Assembly: GCA_963696875.1 (NCBI GenBank)
Contig: CAVOLQ010000001.1
Span: forward strand, 895,350 to 959,349
DNA length: 64,000 bases
Direction of reading: 5' to 3'
Source: Albibacterium sp963696875
GTDB lineage: Bacteria; Bacteroidota; Bacteroidia; Sphingobacteriales; Sphingobacteriaceae
The notes beneath the pieces were generated by a model that was not told where the DNA came from, searched no databases, and saw nothing but the letters and a program-made list of their open reading frames with translations. Below are positions 54,857 to 62,100 of the stretch, piece by piece. Position 1 is the first letter of the stretch. Every line of letters begins with the position of its first letter. The position numbers and the translations under genes are program-made.

Positions 54857-55622
54857 CACGAAGCATTTCCCGCTTTCCAGGAGCTCCTGGTGCTTTTTCA
54901 ATTTGAAAACCTAGAGATTTTAGAATACGCTTTAAGTTGCCTGTAATAGCATAGGTAACAAAGACACCTCCAGGATTTAAAAAATTGCATAAATGTGCCA
55001 GGAGTTCTTTCGTCCACATTTCTGGCTGATGAATAGCAGAAAAAGCATCAAAATAAAGTACATCAAAAGTTTGGTCAGAGATAAACTCTATTGCATCCAA
55101 TACACGAATCTTTAAAAAGCTATTGTCCAAGATTTCCACACCATTCTGTATTGAATCATTAGTTAAAATAGCAGGATATTTTAATTGAAAGTTATTTGCA
55201 AGGTCCTTTGCTACAAAATCACTATAACCTGTTTTATTCATCAATTCTTGTGGTAAAGGATAACGCTCAATTCCAGTATAACGAAGAGTGATATCATTCT
55301 TACTGCAATAGTCAGCAGTCAATAAATAATTAAGACCTGTACCAAATCCTAATTCTAAAATGGAAACACTTTCAGTTGTGATTTCAGCTTTTTTAGCATT
55401 TTTAGCTAGGAAAAATTGAAGTCCTGAACAGAGAAAAACATGTTTGCTTTCTTGCAGTGCACCATGATGTGAATGATAATGTTCGCCAATCCCTGGATGA
55501 TAAATTGTAACGGATCCATCGTTCGTTTTAACAAGTTCCAAATTGTTTTTATTGGAGTTATTGTCGACACAATCTACATGGTCTTCTAAAGTTTTGTTAC
55601 GCACAATTGGATTCATTTTCAA
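54840..55622 (-). CDS. mnmD: tRNA (mnm5s2U34) methyltransferase MnmD
   Basis: 260 aa. Rossmann-type SAM motif ELGFGTGLNYLL, DAFSAIHQPEMWT and APGAPGKREMLRA are typical of stand-alone MnmD. It methylates the aminomethyl group of U34 in tRNAs that also carry 2-thiouridine. The first 27 residues are not conserved in the family as I remember it; translation might instead begin at TTG 55541 (L28, LELVKTNDGS). It follows a rhodanese gene after 2 bp. Confidence 0.9.
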   Translation of the reverse strand: MKMNPIVRNKTLEDHVDCVDNNSNKNNLELVKTNDGSVTIYHPGIGEHYHSHHGALQESKHVFLCSGLQFFLAKNAKKAEITTESVSILELGFGTGLNYLLTADYCSKNDITLRYTGIERYPLPQELMNKTGYSDFVAKDLANNFQLKYPAILTNDSIQNGVEILDNSFLKIRVLDAIEFISDQTFDVLYFDAFSAIHQPEMWTKELLAHLCNFLNPGGVFVTYAITGNLKRILKSLGFQIEKAPGAPGKREMLRAIAPL

Positions 55623-55624
55623 TT

Positions 55625-56158
55625 TTAAAAAACTTTACTTCCTTTTTCCAACCAAATGCTCCATTCTCTTGTATAACCGTGAATTTGGGAAGTTTGAATA
55701 TCTTTCTGAGTATAAACCGGGTTTCCCTCGTTTACCCATTCGAATATTCCACCATACAAAACAAATACATTTTTATAGCCGGCTTTTATTAATTTTTCAG
55801 CAATCTTGGAAGAGCGATTCCCAATTGCACAATACATGATAATCGTTGCATTCTTTGGGATATCATATACATCTCTCATATCAAACCATAGATAACCTAC
55901 CTCCCTTGCATATTTTAAATGACTGATGCCAAATTCATCTTTGCCTCTTGTGTCCAAAAGATAAATATTCTCTTTCTTTAGCTTTTTATACTCTAAAATA
56001 CTTAAAGTGGGAATATCGCTAGGGTAAATCTTTTCCAATAAATCACTGAATTCAGGATTAACGGTTTTAAAATTCGTTTCTTGATTCGCATCTTTTTTAA
56101 TGGAAGGTTCTTGAATCAAGCATAATAATATAGTAGTTAGGAGTGAAAAATGCAGCAT
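55625..56158 (-). CDS. exported rhodanese-like domain protein
   Basis: 177 aa. A hydrophobic N terminus (about 4-15) looks like a signal peptide. One rhodanese domain follows (about 50-160) with active-site C110 in MYCAIGNRSS. It could carry or transfer sulfane sulfur in the periplasm. It lies 10 bp after the MBL-rhodanese gene and 2 bp before mnmD. Confidence 0.85.
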   Translation of the reverse strand: MLHFSLLTTILLCLIQEPSIKKDANQETNFKTVNPEFSDLLEKIYPSDIPTLSILEYKKLKKENIYLLDTRGKDEFGISHLKYAREVGYLWFDMRDVYDIPKNATIIMYCAIGNRSSKIAEKLIKAGYKNVFVLYGGIFEWVNEGNPVYTQKDIQTSQIHGYTREWSIWLEKGSKVF

Positions 56159-56168
56159 GAATTTACTT

Positions 56169-57494
56169 TTAAAAATCCTTTATTGAAGTGCTCATATCAA
56201 AGACTTTTACGCCGGTAAGTTCGTTAGAAACCAGACTAGCAGCTATTGCAGAACGTAAACCTCCCGCACAGTGTACAGCTATGGGTTTGTCTGTTGGAAG
56301 CTTGCTTGCTGCCTCTCGTAATCTATACAATGGAATAGCAATTGCACTTTCAAAAATTTTGCCTCCAGCAGTTTCACTTTCATTTCGCACATCCAAAATG
56401 GTATAGTCTTCAGGATGACCTTTAAAGTCGGAAAGATCAAACTCATTTTCTTTTATCGAACCTGTCTCTCCCCATAATAGTCCAACTACAGCATTCTCAT
56501 AACCAATTTTGGCTACTTTTTTCATGACTTCATGTAGACTGGTTTCATTTTGACCTATCAAATAAAAGGATTCGCTCGGATCCACGATTGAACCAAGCCA
56601 AGTTTCGAACTTAAGCCCGTCGGGAATATTAATCGCATGCTCAAGGTGCCCAGCTCTAAACTGAGCTGCGGGTCGAATATCGATCAAAAGCACAGCTTTC
56701 TCTAAATTGCTCGCGTGTAAAACGGGTGTAGCTTTTCGAATACTTTGTTCAAACGATTCGGCACCTACTTTATTGAGCGTAACAGCATGCTCGAAATACT
56801 TAGGAACCCAAGGTTGATCCTTTAAAATTAACTCGACAAATTCATCCTCTGTCATCTCTTGCAAAGCATAATTTTCCTTAATCTCTTTGCCAATCGTGCT
56901 TTGGAGTTCAGGACTCATATTTCGTCCGCATAATGAACCTGGTCCATGTGCCGGGTAGACGATTACGTCTTCCGGCAGGATCATAATTTTATCTCTGGTT
57001 GAATGATAAAGCTGCTTCGCCAATTCCCTAGCTTTCGCTTTAATATTTCCTACATTCTCACGCAAATCCGGTCTGCCTACGTCCCCAACAAACAGAGTGT
57101 CACCAGTAAATAATGCGATCTCTTTCCCATTTGCATCCATTAAAAGTAGGCTGTTGCTATCTGGGGAATGGCCGGGGGTATGGATTGCTTCTATGATTAA
57201 GTTTCCAACTGTAATCGCTTCCCCTTCATCAAATTCCTGATGTGGGAATTCCGCTCCAACAAGCGAGTTTACATAAATGATAGCCCCGGTAGTTTCATGA
57301 ATTTCTAAATGAGAACTTACAAAATCAGCATGGGGATGAGTTTCGATAACGCCAATAATTTCAGCGCTGTTCTTAGTTGCGAAATCATAATAAGGTTGGG
57401 GATTACGTTCCGGATCGATAAGAATAATTTCACCTTCGCTTAATATCGCATAAGATGCATGAGCTAACCCTTTATCATAAAATTGTTCTATCAT
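56169..57494 (-). CDS. metallo-beta-lactamase fold protein with two rhodanese domains (persulfide dioxygenase-like)
   Basis: 441 aa. An ETHE1-like MBL domain (about 1-250) with H53, H55 and D57 in THPHADF is followed by two rhodanese domains. The first (about 265-345) has no active-site Cys; the second has C409 in HCAGGLRSA. The architecture resembles CstB/PRF-type sulfur dioxygenase-sulfurtransferases, which oxidise persulfides in the cytoplasm. Phe follows D57 where many relatives have His. It heads the operon with the exported rhodanese and mnmD. Confidence 0.9.
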   Translation of the reverse strand: MIEQFYDKGLAHASYAILSEGEIILIDPERNPQPYYDFATKNSAEIIGVIETHPHADFVSSHLEIHETTGAIIYVNSLVGAEFPHQEFDEGEAITVGNLIIEAIHTPGHSPDSNSLLLMDANGKEIALFTGDTLFVGDVGRPDLRENVGNIKAKARELAKQLYHSTRDKIMILPEDVIVYPAHGPGSLCGRNMSPELQSTIGKEIKENYALQEMTEDEFVELILKDQPWVPKYFEHAVTLNKVGAESFEQSIRKATPVLHASNLEKAVLLIDIRPAAQFRAGHLEHAINIPDGLKFETWLGSIVDPSESFYLIGQNETSLHEVMKKVAKIGYENAVVGLLWGETGSIKENEFDLSDFKGHPEDYTILDVRNESETAGGKIFESAIAIPLYRLREAASKLPTDKPIAVHCAGGLRSAIAASLVSNELTGVKVFDMSTSIKDF

Positions 57495-57513
57495 TTCTTT
57501 GCATTTAGGAGGT

Positions 57514-57521
57514 CAAAGATA
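57514..57521 (-). promoter_or_regulatory. -7 promoter box of the sulfur/mnmD operon
   Basis: Minus-strand TATCTTTG fits TAnnTTTG and ends 19 nt before the ATG at 57494. Confidence 0.55.
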
Positions 57522-57683
57522 ATGAAATTAGAGTTAACAAGCTATCAAGACTGATAATCCAAGCAGCAAAGTTTCTTTTAGTCCAAAAAAACCATCATGA
57601 GTTAGGTAACCTCACAAATCGACATGAATACACCACGCATGATAGCTTCATCGCCTCTTCAAACAAATTATTCTGATGAAAAA

Positions 57684-57713
57684 TAATCAAGTTGGCAAAA
57701 ACCAACTTGATTA
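57684..57713 (-). terminator. intrinsic terminator of the M13 peptidase gene
   Basis: A perfect 12-bp stem (57684-57695 with 57702-57713) has a short A/T loop; on the minus strand it is followed by TTTTT. Confidence 0.8.
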
Positions 57714-57777
57714 TATATAGCAAAATTTAAATAGGACTACATCCAAAAAAGCCGGTACTTTTACTTCTATCTGTTAA

Positions 57778-59826
57778 TTACCAAACCTTAATTCTATCCT
57801 CTGGCGCAACATATAATTTATCTGTAGGCTGAACATCAAAGGCTTCATACCAAGCATCCATATTAACTATCGGTCCAACAGTACGCGCATCGCCAGGAGA
57901 ATGTGGATCTGTTAAGATCAACTGAGCAGCAGTTTCAGGTCTAACGTTCATTCGCCATACCTGTGCCCAAGATAAAAAGAAGCGTTGATCTGGCGTAAAG
58001 CCATCAATCTTAACTGTTGATTGACCTTCCGGTGTTTTCTTGAAAGCAGCATAAGCCATCGCTAGACCGCCTAAGTCAGCTAAATTCTCTCCTAGAGTTA
58101 ATTTACCGTTTACTTGGATAGAATCTAATACCGTATATTTATTGTATTGCTCCACCACTTTATCCGCTTTTTCTTTGAATTTAGCTGCATCTTCTTCTGT
58201 CCACCAATTTTTCAAATTCCCGTCTGCAGCATATTGACTTCCTGAGTCGTCAAAACCGTGGGTCATTTCATGACCAATTACAGCACCTATACCGCCATAG
58301 TTAACTGCATCGTCCGCGTTAAAAGCAAAGAATGGAAACTGCAAGATCCCAGCAGGGAAAGCAATTTCATTATTTACAGGACTATAATAAGCATTTACGG
58401 TAGGAGGAGTCATTCCCCAACGTGTGCGGTCAATCGGTTTGCCAAATTGACTTACCATATCACTATAAGCCCATTGCCTTGCATTAATAACGTTTCCGTA
58501 AAAATCAGTTGGAGAAATAGAGAGACCATCATAGGTTTTCCATTTTTCTGTATATCCGATTTTAGGTGTAAACGCATTTAATTTTTCCAATGCCTTCACT
58601 TTAGTAGCGTCACTCATCCAATCCAAATTTTTAATTCTCTCGGCGAAAGTCTCGGATAAATTTTTGACCAACTTATCCATTCGTTCTTTTGCCTCCGGCT
58701 TGAAATACTTAGCAACATAAAGCTGACCTAACAAATCACCAATGCTTCTATCAATTAAGTTATAACTACGCTGCCAACGAGGAGTAATTTCTTTTTGTCC
58801 TGTTAAAGCTTCAGTAAAAGCAAAGTCAGCCTCAACAAAAGGAGTATTCAAGAGATTTGCAGCATTCTTAAGTATATTCCATTTTAAATATACCTTCCAA
58901 TTGTCAAGTGAAGTAGACTTCAATAAAGTTGCTTCTTTCTTGAAAAAATCTGGATTATTCACTAAAATTGTATCCGCACCCTCTACCTTCATCTCCGGAA
59001 GAAGAACTTCCCAGTTTAAAGGCTTAGTCTGCGAACTTAATTCTGCGAGTGAAAATTTATTGTACGTAGCTTGTGGATTACGCATTTCTACCCGGCTTTT
59101 TTGTGCAGAAGCTAAAGCTTTCTCTATTTCCCAAATGGTATTGAAGTTCTGCTGAGCCTCATCTTCTGTCGCACCACTTAAGGTAAATAAACGACTTACA
59201 TAGGTTTGATAAGCACTTTTGATTTCATTATTCCTAGCATTATCTACCAAATAATAATCGCGATCTGGCAATGTAGTTCCTCCCTGTCCTAACTGAGGCA
59301 TATTTTTCTCAACGTTTCTTCGGTCTTGACCTACATAGAAACTAAATAATGGACTGCCAACACCAAAAGTACGCTGAACAGCAGCTTCATGAATCACGCC
59401 CTGCAAATCGTTGATTTTATCAATACGGTCCAAATCTGAAGAAATTGGTTGTATCCCAGCCGCCTCAATAGCAACGCTATCCATTGCGCTAGTATAAAAA
59501 TCGCCGACCCGTTTCTCTATGGTACCTTCAGCAGCATTTTTATTCTGCGCATCAATTAGAATGCTTTTTACAGCATTTGCATTAAATTCACGTAATTCGT
59601 TAAAGCTTCCCCAACGAGTTTCTTTAGCGGGTATAGGATTGTTTTTTAGCCAATTGCCATTAGCGTATTCAAAAAAGTCGTTTCCCGGACGGACCGCTGG
59701 ATCCATATTAGCAGGGTCAATAAATTTATCTGGAATATTACTAATAGTTTTTTCCTGCTCAAGTGTAGAACAGCCTTGAAGGCTACCTATAGCTAATCCA
59801 ATGCATATCAGTGATGTATATCGCAT
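57778..59826 (-). CDS. M13 family metallopeptidase (neprilysin/PepO-like), lipoprotein
   Basis: 682 aa. Lipobox LQGC (Cys about residue 19). N-terminal M13 helical domain starts with DPAVRPGNDFFEYANGNWL. The zinc site HEMTH lies in VIGHEMTHGFDD, and ENLADLGG supplies the third ligand. It should cleave peptides at the periplasmic or outer face. Full length for the family, with a C-terminal CW-type end (RIKVW). Confidence 0.95.
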   Translation of the reverse strand: MRYTSLICIGLAIGSLQGCSTLEQEKTISNIPDKFIDPANMDPAVRPGNDFFEYANGNWLKNNPIPAKETRWGSFNELREFNANAVKSILIDAQNKNAAEGTIEKRVGDFYTSAMDSVAIEAAGIQPISSDLDRIDKINDLQGVIHEAAVQRTFGVGSPLFSFYVGQDRRNVEKNMPQLGQGGTTLPDRDYYLVDNARNNEIKSAYQTYVSRLFTLSGATEDEAQQNFNTIWEIEKALASAQKSRVEMRNPQATYNKFSLAELSSQTKPLNWEVLLPEMKVEGADTILVNNPDFFKKEATLLKSTSLDNWKVYLKWNILKNAANLLNTPFVEADFAFTEALTGQKEITPRWQRSYNLIDRSIGDLLGQLYVAKYFKPEAKERMDKLVKNLSETFAERIKNLDWMSDATKVKALEKLNAFTPKIGYTEKWKTYDGLSISPTDFYGNVINARQWAYSDMVSQFGKPIDRTRWGMTPPTVNAYYSPVNNEIAFPAGILQFPFFAFNADDAVNYGGIGAVIGHEMTHGFDDSGSQYAADGNLKNWWTEEDAAKFKEKADKVVEQYNKYTVLDSIQVNGKLTLGENLADLGGLAMAYAAFKKTPEGQSTVKIDGFTPDQRFFLSWAQVWRMNVRPETAAQLILTDPHSPGDARTVGPIVNMDAWYEAFDVQPTDKLYVAPEDRIKVW

Positions 59827-59917
59827 GTTTAATTTTTAAAATGAAAGAATTATTAATAAGATCTAATTTCAAAATAAAGCATAAATATCGTAATAAACGA
59901 TTCGTTTCAAATTACGT

Positions 59918-60610
59918 TCATAAAGATCTGAGAGTTTCGATATACTTTTTAATGTAGTCTGCCTTGAATTTTGATTTATATTGAATAATAAATCTTGGAT
60001 GTTCTAGTGGGATGATCTCTTTAAAAAATTGATATTCCTTATTGATTTTCTGGAAAAAAAGATAATTTTTTCCGGTTCCTAAACAGATTGCTTTTTCCAA
60101 GTTTATTCCTAGGGACAGTTGTTTTTTTAATGACTCGATAATAAAAGGGTAGGAGGCTTCCATTAATTCCTTGCTATCATAGTAATTATGGTTAATGGTA
60201 CTGCCTTTAGCGGTGAGCTGAGTAAATCCTAAGGGACTTAAAGCCGAAATGAAGAACTTATTGTAAAACTCCTTAACACCTCCATAAGCGTCGATCATTT
60301 CATAAATAAATACAGAGGAAGCTTCCCTAAAGGTACCACCATGGTAAGGTATTCCGCAATTGGTTCTTAAACGAATAGGATCAGTGAAAGGCACACCCGT
60401 TTGACCAGCTCCAAAGCGACCAGGATTGATGCCAATAATAATGTGTCGAATATTGTTGTCGTTGTAATAGCGACGGTAAAACAGTTCTGATGCGTCCGCT
60501 GCTTGCTTGTTTTCCTCGAAGGGGTTCATGATACCAATGCCCGGAGGAAGCACACCCTCATAATGAAGTGAGTTGTTAAATGCAATAGCACGTTCAGCGA
60601 AGGTATTCAT
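59918..60610 (-). CDS. SMUG2-type uracil-DNA glycosylase family protein (DUF4918)
   Basis: 230 aa. GINPGRFGAGQTGVPF (about 59-74) is the glycosylase motif 1, and EHPRFI near residue 203 is the motif 2 loop. This fits the SMUG2 subfamily described from Pedobacter heparinus. It would remove uracil or related deaminated bases from DNA. It stands alone on the minus strand. Confidence 0.85.
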   Translation of the reverse strand: MNTFAERAIAFNNSLHYEGVLPPGIGIMNPFEENKQAADASELFYRRYYNDNNIRHIIIGINPGRFGAGQTGVPFTDPIRLRTNCGIPYHGGTFREASSVFIYEMIDAYGGVKEFYNKFFISALSPLGFTQLTAKGSTINHNYYDSKELMEASYPFIIESLKKQLSLGINLEKAICLGTGKNYLFFQKINKEYQFFKEIIPLEHPRFIIQYKSKFKADYIKKYIETLRSL

Positions 60611-60691
60611 GAAGATTATGGGTGTTTTGTAGATATTTATTGAGTATAAGTAAAACCGGATTCCGCCACACTAAGATAAAATGATTTTACT

Positions 60692-61600
60692 TTATTTCTT
60701 CAGCAACAGATTCTTCAAAGCCAATTTTAAATCAGGGTATGTAAAAACAAAGCCATCTTTTTTTATTTTGTCGACAGAAACTCTGGAACCTCCTAATAAA
60801 ATGGAGGATGTTTCTCCAAAGATGAGTTTGATGATAAAGCTCGGGATATTAGGGAATAGTATAGGTTTCTTTAAGACATCCGCTATTGCTTTTGTCAATT
60901 CCTGGTTGGTGGTATGCATGGGGGAAGCAGCATTATAAACGCCTCGTATGTTTGAATTCTTTATAGCAAACTCATAAATTGCACATAGATCATCTATATG
61001 AATCCATGGCATATATTGTTTTCCGCTTCCTAAAGCAGCCCCCAGATAGTATTCTATTGGCATCTGAATTTTAGGCAATGCGCCACCTTCTTCAGATAAT
61101 ACAACCCCGGCTCTCAATTTTACTACTCTTTCCGCAATGTTTTCCTTGCAAAACCGGTCGGCAATCTGCTCCCACAGAAATACAACATTGCTTAAAAAAT
61201 CCATTCCTTTATGATCTTCCTCTGTATACACTTTTTGTGTTGTGTCAGAGCCATAGAAACCGACTGCGGAAGCAGAAATAAACGACTGTATTTTGATTTT
61301 GTCCCTCTTTAGGGTTTCCAGCAGTAGTTTGGCAGTGTCTACTCGACTAGAAATGATTTCCATTTTTCTCTTTTTGGTCCAGCGTTTTTCAGCAATATTG
61401 GCTCCCGACAAATGAATGATGTGATGAATCCCAATTAATGATTCTAATTCAATAGTACCCTTCTCAACATCCCATTCAAAATCATTTTGTTTTTGCTTAT
61501 TTCTAGTCAGAAATCTAATTTCATAGTTTTTATTAAGCTTTTCTGCTAGTCTCCCCGCTATCAGGCCATGACCCCCGGTGATCAAAATCGTTTCTTTCAT
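60692..61600 (-). CDS. TIGR01777 family NAD-dependent epimerase-like protein
   Basis: 302 aa, extended-SDR fold. N-terminal TGGHGLIAGRLAEKL binds nucleotide; HLSGANIAEKRW, ISASAVGFYG and VVKLRAGVVLSEEGGALPK are TIGR01777 signatures, with a DUF1731-like C terminus. Family function is not settled (YfcH/SulA-like proteins). No clear operon partner. Confidence 0.9.
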   Translation of the reverse strand: MKETILITGGHGLIAGRLAEKLNKNYEIRFLTRNKQKQNDFEWDVEKGTIELESLIGIHHIIHLSGANIAEKRWTKKRKMEIISSRVDTAKLLLETLKRDKIKIQSFISASAVGFYGSDTTQKVYTEEDHKGMDFLSNVVFLWEQIADRFCKENIAERVVKLRAGVVLSEEGGALPKIQMPIEYYLGAALGSGKQYMPWIHIDDLCAIYEFAIKNSNIRGVYNAASPMHTTNQELTKAIADVLKKPILFPNIPSFIIKLIFGETSSILLGGSRVSVDKIKKDGFVFTYPDLKLALKNLLLKK

Positions 61601-61722
61601 CTTCTTTGTTTTATAAAGCTGCGGATAACATTTTCATTGTTCGGGCGCAAGTATTTTCCCCTAATCTTGAAAGTTCATTCGTAGTTTTCCAGTTTCCTTG
61701 TAGGTTGTAATTTTAAAGCAAT

Positions 61723-62022
61723 TTACTCGCGGATTCTATATTTTAAATCCATTCTCCCATGCATTATTCTGACAATTTCAATTTTGCTTGCTTCCATTTC
61801 TCTGTAAAAGATAATATGACGACCTGTTCTATATCCCAATAGGCCGTTATTAATGTTCTCATATCTTTTTCCCAAATTAGGAGCTTGAGATAATTTATGG
61901 CAAGAGTCAAGCAATAAATTATAATATCGATCTGCATGACTCTCTGACCATATTTCATAGGTATAATTCCAAATTTTGGATAAGTCTTCAACAGCTTTGT
62001 TAGTTAGAAAATAACTAGCCAT
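61723..62022 (-). CDS. RelE/ParE family toxin
   Basis: 99 aa. The fold pattern AVEDLSKIWNYTYEIWSE, HKLSQAPNLGKRYENI, YRTGRHIIFYRE and VRIMHGRMDLKYRI is ParE-like. It would poison gyrase or translation if not held by its antitoxin. Its ATG overlaps the stop of the upstream antitoxin by 8 nt, the usual coupling, but that antitoxin is cut off at about 62,080. The complete pair must exist in the source genome. Confidence 0.88.
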   Translation of the reverse strand: MASYFLTNKAVEDLSKIWNYTYEIWSESHADRYYNLLLDSCHKLSQAPNLGKRYENINNGLLGYRTGRHIIFYREMEASKIEIVRIMHGRMDLKYRIRE

Positions 62023-62081
62023 TCTTTCGTTTTTTTGCTTTTAACGTCTTGAGATGTTCCGTTGGATTGAAGATACTGTCA
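62015..62081 (-). pseudogene. C-terminal stub of the cognate antitoxin, truncated at the composition switch
   Basis: About 21 codons end in KTLKAKKRKNG and a TAG at 62015-62017 inside the toxin start (ATGGCTAG). Reading upstream in frame, the sequence turns into high-GC DNA at about 62,081. The piece (DSIFNPTEHLKTL before the basic end) looks like the C terminus of a ParD/RelB-like antitoxin. Confidence 0.7.
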
Positions 62082-62100
62082 CCCCTGCGCATCCGCGCCG
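62070..62100. other. composition breakpoint, probable chimeric join
   Basis: To the left is AT-rich Bacteroidetes DNA, to the right about two-thirds GC or higher. The antitoxin frame can be read down to about 62,080 and the M1 peptidase frame down to about 62,082, so both genes are cut at the same place. No transposon end, target duplication or integrase is visible. Confidence 0.85.
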
